The notes under the pieces are model-generated. The model was given only the letters and a program-made list of their open reading frames with translations, did no database searches and was not told the DNA's origin. A DNA stretch of 64,000 nt, from positions 62,001-126,000 of the forward strand of contig NZ_NXGI01000005.1 in NCBI RefSeq assembly GCF_002993025.1, given 5' to 3'. Source of the stretch: Arcobacter cryaerophilus gv. crypticus (GTDB lineage: Bacteria > Campylobacterota > Campylobacteria > Campylobacterales > Arcobacteraceae). Positions 49,859 to 59,413 of the stretch are shown here, piece after piece (positions within the stretch are counted from its first letter, which is position 1; the number at the start of each line of letters is the position of its first letter). The position numbers were made by a program, and so were the translations under genes.

Positions 49859-50580
49859 TTATAAAAAATCCTTGATAGATATAAACCATTTGGACTAATT
49901 GGTGTTTTAAATATATTTTTTTCACAGTTTAACTGTTTTTTCAAATCTATTATTGTTAGTTTTTTATCATTAATTGCTATTAAAAATCCTACCATAAGTC
50001 GTATTTGGCTTCTTAAATAAGAGTTTGCACAAAATTTTAAAACATAAATATCTTTATATTGATAGAATTTTGTATCAAAAATCTCTCTTTTTGTATTCTC
50101 TTTTTGGCTTCCTGTTTTATGAAAATATTTAAAATCATAAACACCAACAAACTCTTTTATGGCACTTTTTAAAAGTTCTTCATCTATATTTTTTATATAA
50201 GTTACAAATTTATCATTAAAAGGAGTTGTTGGTTTTGAACTTATTATATATCTGTAAACTCTCTTTTTTGCACTAAATCTTGAGTGGAAATCATCGCTTA
50301 CTTTCGATATTTTTTTTATTTTAACCGCTTTTGAAAGCTTATTGTTTAAAATCTCTTTTAGTTTTGAAAAATCTTCCCAATAATCTGGGATAAAACAGTT
50401 AAAAATCTGCCCTGTAGCATGGACATCTCTATCTGTTCTTCCGCTTAAAACTATTTTTGTATCAATATTTATATTTTTAAAAGCTTTTAAAAGTTCATCT
50501 TCAACTGTATTTTTATTTGTTTGCTTTTGACTTCCAAAAAAAGAGCTTCCATCATAAGAGATTTCAAACTTTAAATTCAA
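49855..50580 (-). CDS. truA: tRNA pseudouridine(38-40) synthase
   Basis: Makes pseudouridine at positions 38-40 in the anticodon arm. The catalytic aspartate is in SGRTDRDVHATGQIFNC (near residue 50). ISYDGSSFFGSQKQ at the start and SYLRSQIRLMVGFLIAIND toward the C-terminus are also diagnostic. Length 241 is typical. It starts at TTG 50580, two bases after the LptF/G gene, and shares its neighbourhood with Campylobacter (uppS-A24-LptF/G-truA). Confidence 0.95.
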   Translation of the reverse strand: MNLKFEISYDGSSFFGSQKQTNKNTVEDELLKAFKNINIDTKIVLSGRTDRDVHATGQIFNCFIPDYWEDFSKLKEILNNKLSKAVKIKKISKVSDDFHSRFSAKKRVYRYIISSKPTTPFNDKFVTYIKNIDEELLKSAIKEFVGVYDFKYFHKTGSQKENTKREIFDTKFYQYKDIYVLKFCANSYLRSQIRLMVGFLIAINDKKLTIIDLKKQLNCEKNIFKTPISPNGLYLSRIFYK

Positions 50581-50582
50581 AT

Positions 50583-51599
50583 TTAATACTCTTTTTTTGT
50601 AGTTTTAGAGTATAAAATATAACTTGCAATTATCCAAATAGTTGGAATAATATACAAAGAGTGCAAGAATAATCTCTCACCAATATATTTAATTAATATA
50701 AAATAGATAACAACAGCCAAAACAGAGTATGCAACAGCTCTATTTTTTTCATATCTTGGATTAAAATAACCAAAAATTATAACTAAAAATAGAGATATTA
50801 AAGGAAAAATAGATGACAAAATGAAAAATGAAAAATCATCAATATCTTTATTGTTTTTCAAAGCATTTTTCCAAAAATTATAAGATGTATCAAAATTTAC
50901 TATATCAGAATTTGATACTGAATCATTTATATACATCTCTTTATAATCAATCTGACTAAGCTCTTTATTATCTATTGCAAAAACTTTTCCATTTATTAAT
51001 TTAAAACTCAAATTGCCTTTTTCATTTTCAAGTATAGCTTCATCGCTTACTATAAAATTTTCTGAATTTTTTTCACTCTTAAAAAGTGTAACTTCTTTAT
51101 AAACTTTTTCATCTTTTCCATTTATATAAATCAACCAATCACCGAATTTTTGTCCAAATTGACTCTCTTTTATATTAAAACTTGCCTCTTTTTTCTTAAT
51201 TTCAGAGAAAGTTTTTGTTAAATATTTTGTTTTTGGAATAAGACCTAAAGATATAACTAGTAAAAAAATAGTTAAAATAGCTGTTAAAGGTAAGAAAATT
51301 TTAATTATATTTAGCGGGTTTAAACCATAAGATGTAATAACAACCATTTCATATTCGCTTGATAATTTTGACAAACAAATTGTTAATGATATAAAAAAAG
51401 ATATTGGTAATGTATAAAATACAACTTGCGGAATTGAATAGATATAAAGTTTTAGAAGTTCAAAAGATGTCATTGTAATCACAGAAGTAAGACTTGCGAT
51501 TTTAACCAAAAAAACAACAGAAGTTATAAAAAAAAGTCCTAAAAATATAGGAAAAAAGCTAATAGCTAATTGTGAGTGTAAATAGTTACTTAATCTCAA
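50583..51599 (-). CDS. LptF/LptG family lipopolysaccharide export permease
   Basis: 338-residue permease of the YjgP/YjgQ (LptF/LptG) family. Three N-terminal transmembrane helices (about 12-35, 50-75 and 98-122), a periplasmic beta-jellyroll (about 135-240) and three C-terminal helices fit the fold that lifts LPS out of the inner membrane with LptBC. Which of F or G it is cannot be settled. It starts at TTG 51599 with ATGA-type overlap to the prepilin peptidase. Confidence 0.88.
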   Translation of the reverse strand: MRLSNYLHSQLAISFFPIFLGLFFITSVVFLVKIASLTSVITMTSFELLKLYIYSIPQVVFYTLPISFFISLTICLSKLSSEYEMVVITSYGLNPLNIIKIFLPLTAILTIFLLVISLGLIPKTKYLTKTFSEIKKKEASFNIKESQFGQKFGDWLIYINGKDEKVYKEVTLFKSEKNSENFIVSDEAILENEKGNLSFKLINGKVFAIDNKELSQIDYKEMYINDSVSNSDIVNFDTSYNFWKNALKNNKDIDDFSFFILSSIFPLISLFLVIIFGYFNPRYEKNRAVAYSVLAVVIYFILIKYIGERLFLHSLYIIPTIWIIASYILYSKTTKKEY

Positions 51600-52120
51600 T
51601 AAAAATCCTTAAAAATATTTGATAAACTAAAAAAATACTCCAATAAAAAACCAAAAACGAGAAATGGAATAAAAGGTATCTCAAGGTCATTTTTTATATC
51701 TTTATTTTTTATTTTTCTTAGATAAACTGCATAAAACATAGCTGCAATTGCACTTAAAAATATTGCAATAAATGTATTATAAACTCCTAAAATTACACCA
51801 AAAGATGCAATCAAAGGAATATCTCCTTCTCCTAGTGCTGCTTGAGTTTTTAAACTCTCATCTTTTAAAAATCTTGATTTTATATTTTGTATATAAAAAG
51901 TAACCAAGAAATTTAATATTACAAAAGCTCCAGAAACTATAAAAGCACTTTGTAATGCTTCAAAAATATCAAGATTTGTAATAAAAAAAGATGATAACAA
52001 TGCAAATAATAAAAGATAATCAGGCACAGCTTTATACTTAAAATCATATAGTGATAAAACTACCAAATTTATCAAATATAGTATTAAAAGTATACTTTGC
52101 AAAATACTAAACTCCACCAA
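51596..52120 (-). CDS. A24 family prepilin peptidase (peptidase domain only)
   Basis: 174-residue inner-membrane aspartyl protease that cuts type IV pilin-like leaders. Both active-site contexts are visible: LYDFKYKAVPDYLL near the N-terminus and the GEGDIPLIASFG motif (GxGD). It lacks the N-terminal methylase domain of full PilD, as in the Campylobacter homologue. A set of pseudopilin or competence genes is the likely partner but is not in the window. Starts at TTG 52120, overlapping uppS by 14 bp. Confidence 0.88.
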   Translation of the reverse strand: MVEFSILQSILLILYLINLVVLSLYDFKYKAVPDYLLLFALLSSFFITNLDIFEALQSAFIVSGAFVILNFLVTFYIQNIKSRFLKDESLKTQAALGEGDIPLIASFGVILGVYNTFIAIFLSAIAAMFYAVYLRKIKNKDIKNDLEIPFIPFLVFGFLLEYFFSLSNIFKDFY

Positions 52121-52793
52121 ATCTTCTTTGTCTTTTATTAAAATCTTCTATTATATTATCTAACTCTTCAATAGTAAAATCAGGCCAAAGTGTTTTTGTA
52201 AAAAACATCTCTGCATAAGCATTTTGCCACAACAAATAGTTTGAAAGCCTAATTTCTCCACTTGTTCGTATAAGCAAATCAACATCTCCAAATCCAGCTG
52301 TATCAAGACATGACTCAAAGTTTTCTTCATTTACTTCAAGTTTTTTCTCATTTAATTTTTTTATTGCTCTAATTATCTCATCTTTTGAACCATAATTTAG
52401 TGCTAAAACTTGAGTAAGACCTGAGTTTTCTAATGTCTTTTCTTCAATATCTCTTATAGTTTTTTGTAAATTTTTTGAAAACTTACTTAAATCTCCTATT
52501 GCTTTAAATCTTATACTATTTTGCATAAATGTTTCAAGTTCATTTTTTAAATATTTTTCCAAAAGTTTCATTAAATACTCAACTTCAAGTTTTGGTCTTG
52601 TCCAGTTTTCAGTTGAAAAAGCATATAAAGTAAGATATTTAACCCCTATTTTTGCACAATATTTTGTGATATTTCGAACAACTTTTGCTCCAGCTTCATG
52701 CCCAGCTGTTCTTTTAAGATCTCTTTGTTTTGCCCATCTTCCATTTCCATCCATAATAATCGCAATATGAGATGGGCAACTAGAGTTAATCAT
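52107..52793 (-). CDS. uppS: Undecaprenyl diphosphate synthase
   Basis: cis-Prenyltransferase producing the C55 carrier for peptidoglycan and O-antigen. Signatures: IAIIMDGNGRWAKQRDLKRT at residues 11-30, AFSTENWTRP, and LLIRTSGEIRLSNYLLWQ near 195. Length 228 is normal. It overlaps coaBC by 4 bp. Confidence 0.97.
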   Translation of the reverse strand: MINSSCPSHIAIIMDGNGRWAKQRDLKRTAGHEAGAKVVRNITKYCAKIGVKYLTLYAFSTENWTRPKLEVEYLMKLLEKYLKNELETFMQNSIRFKAIGDLSKFSKNLQKTIRDIEEKTLENSGLTQVLALNYGSKDEIIRAIKKLNEKKLEVNEENFESCLDTAGFGDVDLLIRTSGEIRLSNYLLWQNAYAEMFFTKTLWPDFTIEELDNIIEDFNKRQRRFGGV

Positions 52794-54001
52794 TTTTCAA
52801 ACTCTTTTTCTAAAGTTTCTAAGATATTTAATGAAATATCTAATTTATCACCACTAAAATGAAAACTTCTATCTTTTAAAATAAGCTCTATATTATTGTT
52901 TTGGTTCCCAAAAGTGTTATTTTCATCTAAAATATTTAAGCAAACGGCATCAAGATTTTTATTTTTTAACATATTTTGAGCATTTGTTTTGGCCTCTTTT
53001 TTATCCATTTCAGCTTTAAAGCCAATAGAGTAAATTTCACTTTTGTTTAAAGTTGCTAATATATCGATATTTTTATTAAGCTCCAAACTCCAATTATCAC
53101 CTAAGCTCTCTTTTTTTAGTTTTCCATCAAATTTTTGCTTTGGAATATAATCACTAATAGCAGCTACCATAAATAAAAAACTCTTTTTATCTAATTTGCT
53201 CTCTAAAGATAATTTCAAATTTTCAAACATCTGTTGTGCACTAGTTGAAACTTTTAAGTCTATCTCATAAGGTACATTTTCATATCCTCTGCTAGATACT
53301 AAACTTACATCAGCACCCAAATAGTAAAGCGCTGTTGCTAAACTTGATGCCATTTTTCCACTTGAAAAGTTTGAAATATATCTTACATCATCAATTTTTT
53401 CTATTGTTCCTCCACCACTTAAAACAGCTCTTCTATTTTCCCAGTAAGAAGTTTTTAGAAGTTCTTTGCAAGTTTTATGAAAAATATCAATTGGCTCAAG
53501 CATTGCACCATTTCCAACATCTTTACAAACTAACTCTTTTGTTTGTGTTTGTAAAACTTCAAATCCAAATTCTTTTAATTTGTTTATACTTTTAATAGTA
53601 ATAGGATTTTCAATCATATTTGTATTTGCAGCAGGTGCAATAATAATTTTCTTTTTACAAGCAAGAACTGTTTGAAGTAGTAAATTATCAGCAATTCCAC
53701 AAGATATTTTATTTATTGTATTTGCACTAGCTGGTGCAATTACTAAAATATCAGCCCATTTTGTTATATCTATATGATTATAATCACTATTTTTATCCCA
53801 GTTTTCACTATTTTCATCTAAAATCTTATTTTGACTAATTGCTTCAAAAGTTATTGGATTTATAAACTTTTTAGCACCATCACTCATAATTACTTTTACA
53901 TTTGCACCAGCTTTTATATAAAGTCTTATTAGCTCTAAACTTTTATATATTGCAATTGAACCAGTAACTCCTATAAGAATTTTTTTATCTTTTAAAATCA
54001 C
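52790..54001 (-). CDS. coaBC: Bifunctional phosphopantothenoylcysteine decarboxylase/synthase
   Basis: Two steps of coenzyme A synthesis in one protein. The N-terminal CoaC flavoprotein (GVTGSIAIYKSLELIRLY; APAANTNM; the cysteine in ISCGIADNLL) is followed by CoaB from about residue 190 (VLSGGGTIEKIDDVRYISN, FSSGKMASSLA). Length 403 is standard. It starts at GTG 54001, 4 bp after glmU. Confidence 0.96.
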   Translation of the reverse strand: MILKDKKILIGVTGSIAIYKSLELIRLYIKAGANVKVIMSDGAKKFINPITFEAISQNKILDENSENWDKNSDYNHIDITKWADILVIAPASANTINKISCGIADNLLLQTVLACKKKIIIAPAANTNMIENPITIKSINKLKEFGFEVLQTQTKELVCKDVGNGAMLEPIDIFHKTCKELLKTSYWENRRAVLSGGGTIEKIDDVRYISNFSSGKMASSLATALYYLGADVSLVSSRGYENVPYEIDLKVSTSAQQMFENLKLSLESKLDKKSFLFMVAAISDYIPKQKFDGKLKKESLGDNWSLELNKNIDILATLNKSEIYSIGFKAEMDKKEAKTNAQNMLKNKNLDAVCLNILDENNTFGNQNNNIELILKDRSFHFSGDKLDISLNILETLEKEFEK

Positions 54002-54004
54002 TAT

Positions 54005-55321
54005 TTATTTCTCTTCTTTTACTTTTTTGGCTTTATCAAAATGTTTATAAAAATATCCATCAATAGTTTTTGCTTTTGCTCTTGTTAAATAAAGTTCACC
54101 TTTTTTTACATTTCCAGTTACTGTTGAACCAGCTGCTATTAAAACATCATCTTCAATTTTTACAGGTGCAACAAATTGTGTGTCACTTCCTACAAAAACA
54201 TTTTTCCCAATAATTGTTTGATATTTATTTACCCCATCATAATTACAAGTAATTGTTCCACACCCTATATTTGTGCCCTCATCTATAGAACAATCACCAA
54301 GATATGATAAATGCCCAGCTTTTACACCATTTAAAATAGCTTTTTTTGTCTCAACAAAGTTTCCAATATGAGTTTTATTTATTTCACTAAGCGGTCGTAT
54401 TCTTGCCATTGGTCCAACATCACTATCTTTTATAATTGAGTCTTCAACTACACTATTTGTTTTGATATGAGAGTTTATAATTTTTGAGTTTCCAAGCAAA
54501 CTTACACCATTTTCAATTATACTTTCGCCTTCAATTTCAACACTCTCTTCTATATAGATAGTTTCAGGCAATCTCATAATAACACCAGCTTTTAGAAACT
54601 CTTTTTTTATTCTATTTTGATGAATTACCTCAGCATCAGCTAACTCAACTTTTGAATTAACTCCTTTAAAATTCTCTTCATTTACAATCAAAGGTTTTAG
54701 AACCTTACCTTGATTAATTGCCATTTCTACTAAATCAGTTATGTAGTACTCTTTTTGGGCATTGTTATTATCTAGTTTTGCTAAGTTTTCAAGTAAAAAA
54801 TTTGTTTCAAACTGATAAATTCCTGCATTTGCTGTTGTGATTTTAAGCTCTTCAATACTTGCATCTTTTTGTTCAACTATTTTTTTTACATTTTCATTTT
54901 CAATAATTACTCTTCCATATCCATCTGCACTTTCAAGCTTCAAAACAGACATTACAATAGTTGCATTTGGTATATCAAATTTCTCTAGCTCACTTGCTTG
55001 AATTAGTGGCATATCTGCATTTAAAACCAAAGTTTTCTCATATTTTGGTGTTATTCCCATAACAGCACCACCAGTTCCAGGGTAGTTTTTATGGTCTTGA
55101 ATTACAAAATTTATGTTTGAAAAATATTTTTCTATTTCAGCTTTTACACGTTCAAATTGGTGATATAAAACAACTGTAATATCATCACTTAATTTTAAAG
55201 CCTCTTTAATTGAGTAATAAATCATAGGTTTTCCAGAGATTTTATGTAAAACCTTTGGTATATCTGATTTCATTCTTGTTCCTTGACCAGCTGCAAGGAT
55301 TATTATAGATTTTTGATTCAA
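54005..55321 (-). CDS. glmU: Bifunctional UDP-GlcNAc pyrophosphorylase/GlcN-1-P acetyltransferase
   Basis: Makes UDP-N-acetylglucosamine for peptidoglycan and LPS. The N-terminal pyrophosphorylase domain begins [20 protein letters not shown] and has [12 protein letters not shown]. The C-terminal left-handed beta-helix acetyltransferase carries [11 protein letters not shown] and the hexapeptide repeats. Length 438 is slightly short but complete. The start is TTG 55321 with AAGGAA upstream. It follows the ankyrin gene by 13 bp. Confidence 0.97.
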   Translation of the reverse strand: MNQKSIIILAAGQGTRMKSDIPKVLHKISGKPMIYYSIKEALKLSDDITVVLYHQFERVKAEIEKYFSNINFVIQDHKNYPGTGGAVMGITPKYEKTLVLNADMPLIQASELEKFDIPNATIVMSVLKLESADGYGRVIIENENVKKIVEQKDASIEELKITTANAGIYQFETNFLLENLAKLDNNNAQKEYYITDLVEMAINQGKVLKPLIVNEENFKGVNSKVELADAEVIHQNRIKKEFLKAGVIMRLPETIYIEESVEIEGESIIENGVSLLGNSKIINSHIKTNSVVEDSIIKDSDVGPMARIRPLSEINKTHIGNFVETKKAILNGVKAGHLSYLGDCSIDEGTNIGCGTITCNYDGVNKYQTIIGKNVFVGSDTQFVAPVKIEDDVLIAAGSTVTGNVKKGELYLTRAKAKTIDGYFYKHFDKAKKVKEEK

Positions 55322-55333
55322 AAAAATTCCTTA

Positions 55334-57277
55334 TTATTTTTTAAGCAAAGCTTCATTTATCTCTTTTTTAAAGTTTGTAACAACTTCAATAAGAGCATTT
55401 TTCATCTTACTATCACTAATATCTTCTGCTGCAACTAATTTATCAAGTATCTTCTCTTTACTTTTGAAAAATTCAGCTACTTTTTTATTTTTTGGATTGT
55501 TATTGTACATCAAAACTCCAGAAGAAATAAGAGTTATTACAAGTCTAGTATGTCCCAAAATTGCGGCATAGTTTAATATATTAAATCCACTATTATCAGG
55601 TTCATTCATATTTGCACCTGCTAGGATTAACCATCTTGCTATCTCATAATTTCCTTTCCATTGAGTGTGATGAAGAGCAGTTCGTCCGTGATTATCTTTT
55701 ATATCAAGATTTGCTTTTTTTATCATTAATTTTTCAACAATAAGCAAATCATCAGCTATTACAGCTTTATGAATAACAGTTCTTCCATCTTTATCTTGAA
55801 TATCCATATTTATTCTATACTTTAAAAAATTTTGTAACCTTTTAATAAAATATGCTTTCAAAGTTCTATCTTCTATTCTTAAACCCTCATCAACCATATA
55901 CATCAAAGGAGTGTTTCCATCGAAATCTTTATAATTTAAATCTACTTTATACTCAACCAAAATATCAAGAATTTCAAAACTATCATAAGGAACCAAATCA
56001 AAAACTAGATTTTTTCCATCTACTCTTGTATAGCTTATATCAGCTTCATAAACTAATAGTTTTTTCAATAATATATCAAATCCACCATCTTCTTGTACAT
56101 ATTCATCTAAACTTTGATTTCTTGCTTTTTCGCCTTTTGAGATTAAGATAATTTCTATAAGATTGTCTACAATTGTTCTAAAATATTTGTCTCTTTGGTT
56201 TAAATTTGCACCTTTTAGGATTAAAAAATCTATTATTTTATTGTTTGAATAACCTTTTAAAACCTCTATATGAAATAAACTTCTATGATGCTCATCAAAA
56301 ATATTTAAACTAGCTCCACAATTTAATAGAAACTCTGCATTTGTAAAATTTTTTCTCTCTAACTCTTTTTGTAAAGCAGTTTTTCCATATTTATCTAAAG
56401 TATCAACTTTAAATCCTAATTCAATAATTTGAAGAGCTAAAGACGAGTAATCATCTTTTGGATTTATAAGCATATATCTTTTATCTTCAATATCTTTATC
56501 ATATTTTTGTAAAACCATTATGTAAAAAATTTCATCTAAAATAGATTTATCTCTATTATCAACTACATTAAAGTTTATTCCTCTTTTTGCTAAATGCTTT
56601 AGAAGTATCTCATTTTTCATACCTTGCAAAATAGTGTTATATAAAACATTTTGACCATTTTTATCTAAAATATTTAAATTTATTCCAATATTTATCAAAG
56701 CTAAAGCAAGTCTTAAATCATCTTTTAAAACAGCTTCAAAAAGTGCTGTTTGTCCATTTTTATCTACTGCATTTATATCTTTTACATTGTCAATAACTTT
56801 TTTCAAAGTCTCTAAATTTCCATTTTCTATGGCATCAAAAACTACATTTCTGCCATCACTATCTTTTATATCAAAATCCAAATTGTAGTGCAAAAGTATT
56901 TGAAAAACTTTATCATTTCCTAAAAGTACACTATCTTGCAATATTGTTCTACCAGCAGAGTTTTTTCTATTTCCATCAAAACCATTGTCTAGTAAAAATT
57001 TTATCATCATAAAATCATATTTTTCACAAGCCTCACTTAGTACTGTTTTGCCAAGTTTATCCTCTTTGTACATATCTATACCTAGGCTTATCAAAATTTT
57101 TATTGCGTTAAAATTTTTTTTAGCAGCAAAGAAAAAAAGATAATTTCTTCCTTTTTCATCAACTGCATTTATATTTACACCATTTGCAATATATTTTTTG
57201 AGTTTATCGATATTGATATTTGAAGACATCAACTCTTTTACAAATGCATCTTCATCGGCCCTAAAAAAACCTAGCAC
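55334..57277 (-). CDS. Large ankyrin-repeat protein
   Basis: 647 residues built almost wholly from ankyrin repeats. At least 14 recognisable G-[KRQ]-[TN]-x-L/V units at roughly 33-residue (and some longer) spacing run from about residue 43 to 600 (for example GRTILQDSV, GQTALFEAV, GNTPLMYMV, GRTALHHTQ). No signal peptide or membrane helix is seen, so it is likely cytoplasmic and binds other proteins. The partner is unknown. It starts at GTG 57277 (AAGGAA upstream) and lies between the helicase and glmU; intergenic spacing is 72 bp on the helicase side. Confidence 0.85.
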   Translation of the reverse strand: MLGFFRADEDAFVKELMSSNINIDKLKKYIANGVNINAVDEKGRNYLFFFAAKKNFNAIKILISLGIDMYKEDKLGKTVLSEACEKYDFMMIKFLLDNGFDGNRKNSAGRTILQDSVLLGNDKVFQILLHYNLDFDIKDSDGRNVVFDAIENGNLETLKKVIDNVKDINAVDKNGQTALFEAVLKDDLRLALALINIGINLNILDKNGQNVLYNTILQGMKNEILLKHLAKRGINFNVVDNRDKSILDEIFYIMVLQKYDKDIEDKRYMLINPKDDYSSLALQIIELGFKVDTLDKYGKTALQKELERKNFTNAEFLLNCGASLNIFDEHHRSLFHIEVLKGYSNNKIIDFLILKGANLNQRDKYFRTIVDNLIEIILISKGEKARNQSLDEYVQEDGGFDILLKKLLVYEADISYTRVDGKNLVFDLVPYDSFEILDILVEYKVDLNYKDFDGNTPLMYMVDEGLRIEDRTLKAYFIKRLQNFLKYRINMDIQDKDGRTVIHKAVIADDLLIVEKLMIKKANLDIKDNHGRTALHHTQWKGNYEIARWLILAGANMNEPDNSGFNILNYAAILGHTRLVITLISSGVLMYNNNPKNKKVAEFFKSKEKILDKLVAAEDISDSKMKNALIEVVTNFKKEINEALLKK

Positions 57278-57349
57278 AATACTTTCCTTATTCTAAATAT
57301 TCATCTTTATATTTATCTTCATTATGGATATATTCTATCAAAAAATATA

Positions 57350-58900
57350 TTAAACTCTTTTTCTTCTTCTAGAGTAAGAATTATTGTTTTTATCCTCTTT
57401 ATCTTTATAAAAAGGTTTTTCATCTCTTTTTTCATCTATTAAAACACCTTTTAAAGATTTTTCAATAAATCTATTAAAAGATTCTCTCAAAATAAAAGCC
57501 TTATCATGGTCAGGAAAAAGATCAGGCAGTTTATACGAAAGCCAAAGATATAAAGATATTTTTTTCACTTCATCTTCAACCAAAAGCAGATCTTTTTGTG
57601 TAATTGCCTTTTTTGGTAAAGTAATTGATGGTTTATAATGATTTGGTCTTTTTTTAATCACACTTGCAATATATGAGCTATAAGCTTGAACTATAATAGT
57701 TGATTTTGTAGTAATTGGAGCTTGTGCCAAAAGATATTTCTCTTCTAAACTCAAACCATCTTTACTATCAACAATTCTTGAAGCTTCAAGCATACTTGAT
57801 AGATTTGCAGCTTCAAAAGGACCAGCAAATTTCATATTTAAAGCAAAAAAATTTAAAACTTTTGTAAGTGATTTTGTCTTTAAATGCATTGAAAGATTTT
57901 CTAGTTGAGAGTTATTTATTTTTACTTTAAATGGTGGTTTTATTGTTTTTATAGAAGCTGTAAACTCCTCTTTTATATACTCTAAAACATCTCTTCGTGT
58001 AGCTCCTAAATATCCAGCTTCAAATAATCCAAATCTTCCAGCACGACCTGCTATTTGAACTATCTCATTTACACTTATTTTTCTTTTACTAACTCCATCA
58101 AATTTTGTATCAGTTGTGAAAAGTATAGTTTTTATAGGTAAATTTAATCCCATACTAATAGCATCTGTTGCAATTAAAATTTGACTCTCACCTCGTCTAA
58201 ATCTACTTGCTTCATCACGTCTAACCTCAGGAGAAAGATTTCCATAAATTACAGATACAGAGTATTTTTTTTGCAGTTTTTGTTTTAGTTTTAAAACTTC
58301 GGCTCTTGAAAAAGCTATCAAAGCTGTTCCTTTTTCAAGTTTTTCAAGAGGTGTCCATTTTTCAAGAACCAACAAAGGATTTTTTCTTTTATGTCTTACA
58401 ACCTCTAGCTCTTCATCTAAATATTGAACTATCTTTTTTACAGCTTCAAGAGCATTTACACTTCCAGTCATAATAACTTTTTTAGCAGGAACTCCAATAA
58501 TAGCATTCACCCAAGCCCAACCTCTATCGTTGTCTTCAAGCATTTGAACTTCATCAATAACTGCAACATCAACTTCAAGGTCAAAATCCAACATCTCAAT
58601 TGTTGAGCAAATATGAGCTGCTTCTTCATTTAAAATCTGCTCTTCACCTGTGATTAATGAAGCATCAATATTTGACTCTTTTAAATCTTCATACCCTTCA
58701 AGTGCCAAAAGTCTCAAAGGTGCAAGATACAATCCACTATTTGCCTCTTTTAATTTTTTCATAGCATTATAAGTTTTTCCACTATTTGTTGGGCCAACAT
58801 AAAATTCTAATTTTCGATTCATACTTCTTGCTAGTGGATAAAGTGTTTTTAAATCACAATTTAATAAATCTTTTAGTTGTTCTTGCCAATTTTCTTTCAT
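57350..58900 (-). CDS. SUV3-like superfamily 2 RNA helicase
   Basis: DExH-type helicase of the SUV3 group, known from the mitochondrial RNA degradosome. Motif I GPTNSGKT is at residues 36-43, motif II appears as VIDEVQML, motif III as MTGSVNALEAV, motif V as ATDAISMGLNL, and motif VI as QIAGRAGRFG. The C-terminal helical region and a basic Asn/Arg tail follow. I place the start at ATG 58900, 1 bp after the RelE stop, rather than at an upstream TTG (58939) that lies inside relE. 516 residues. Confidence 0.85.
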   Translation of the reverse strand: MKENWQEQLKDLLNCDLKTLYPLARSMNRKLEFYVGPTNSGKTYNAMKKLKEANSGLYLAPLRLLALEGYEDLKESNIDASLITGEEQILNEEAAHICSTIEMLDFDLEVDVAVIDEVQMLEDNDRGWAWVNAIIGVPAKKVIMTGSVNALEAVKKIVQYLDEELEVVRHKRKNPLLVLEKWTPLEKLEKGTALIAFSRAEVLKLKQKLQKKYSVSVIYGNLSPEVRRDEASRFRRGESQILIATDAISMGLNLPIKTILFTTDTKFDGVSKRKISVNEIVQIAGRAGRFGLFEAGYLGATRRDVLEYIKEEFTASIKTIKPPFKVKINNSQLENLSMHLKTKSLTKVLNFFALNMKFAGPFEAANLSSMLEASRIVDSKDGLSLEEKYLLAQAPITTKSTIIVQAYSSYIASVIKKRPNHYKPSITLPKKAITQKDLLLVEDEVKKISLYLWLSYKLPDLFPDHDKAFILRESFNRFIEKSLKGVLIDEKRDEKPFYKDKEDKNNNSYSRRRKRV

Positions 58901-58901
58901 T

Positions 58902-59147
58902 TTATAAATAACTCTCTTTTCTGTGTAAAACTCTACCAATTATTAAATTATCATCTTCAATATCAAAAAGAACTCTATAATCACCAATTCTATATCTATA
59001 TGCTGGTTCAAAATTTGTTAATTTTTTAATATTTGTAAGATTTGGAAATTTTTTAAGCTCTAATATTTTTTTCTCAATTTTTGTTTTAAAAGGTTCGCTA
59101 ATAGATTTTAAATCTTTTATAGCGCTACTTCTAATTACAATTTTCAT
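58902..59147 (-). CDS. RelE/ParE family toxin
   Basis: 81-residue RelE-superfamily protein: IVIRSSAIKDLKSI at the start, KIEKKILELKKFP helix, then YRYRIGDYRVLFDIEDDNLIIGRVLHRKESY, the family's core strands with the usual Arg and Tyr/His positions. RelE relatives cut mRNA on ribosomes; ParE relatives attack gyrase; which applies is not clear. It overlaps its antitoxin by 17 bp and is followed directly by the helicase start. Confidence 0.88.
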   Translation of the reverse strand: MKIVIRSSAIKDLKSISEPFKTKIEKKILELKKFPNLTNIKKLTNFEPAYRYRIGDYRVLFDIEDDNLIIGRVLHRKESYL

Positions 59148-59325
59148 TTTTTAAATACTCTTCAAAATCTATTGTTTCATCTTCTCTTGAAGCTTTTAAA
59201 AGTTTTAAATCATCTAAATCCTCTTTAGAAACTATCTCTAATCCATCATTTTTAAAATGTTCTAAAAGCCATAAAACTTTATCTTTTAAAATTTCATCTT
59301 TTATATTTATTACAAATGAGTTCAT
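59131..59325 (-). CDS. RelB-like antitoxin
   Basis: 64-residue acidic protein preceding a RelE toxin, the standard antitoxin-first order with overlapping genes. It has a helical middle (DKVLWLLEHFKNDGLEIVSK) and an acidic tail (RQDETIDFEEYL-type) expected to wrap the toxin. It is not close to a named family by eye; the call rests on its position. The -10 TATAAT at 59352-59357 and the site AGGAGA serve it. Confidence 0.75.
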   Translation of the reverse strand: MNSFVINIKDEILKDKVLWLLEHFKNDGLEIVSKEDLDDLKLLKASREDETIDFEEYLKNENCN

Positions 59326-59351
59326 AAAGTCTCCTTTTTTAAAATTCCTAA

Positions 59352-59357
59352 ATTATA
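59352..59357 (-). promoter_or_regulatory. -10 box for the RelB/RelE-helicase run
   Basis: TATAAT on the minus strand, 27 bases upstream of the antitoxin ATG. It is back-to-back with the trmA promoter, whose -10 is at 59380-59385, so the two overlap in their -35 regions. Confidence 0.5.
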
Positions 59358-59379
59358 TCTACTTTTACCAATATTTACA

Positions 59380-59385
59380 TATAAT
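59380..59385 (+). promoter_or_regulatory. -10 box for trmA
   Basis: TATAAT in the 88-bp divergent gap; leader of about 22 nt with AAAGGA seven to ten bases before the ATG. Confidence 0.5.
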
Positions 59386-59413
59386 ACGAACTTTAAAAAA
59401 AGGATAAAATCTT

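Noticed and set aside
58901-58939. Upstream TTG start for the SUV3-like helicase
   Set aside because: It would put 13 extra residues inside the toxin gene. ATG 58900 aligns with the usual start and follows the toxin stop.
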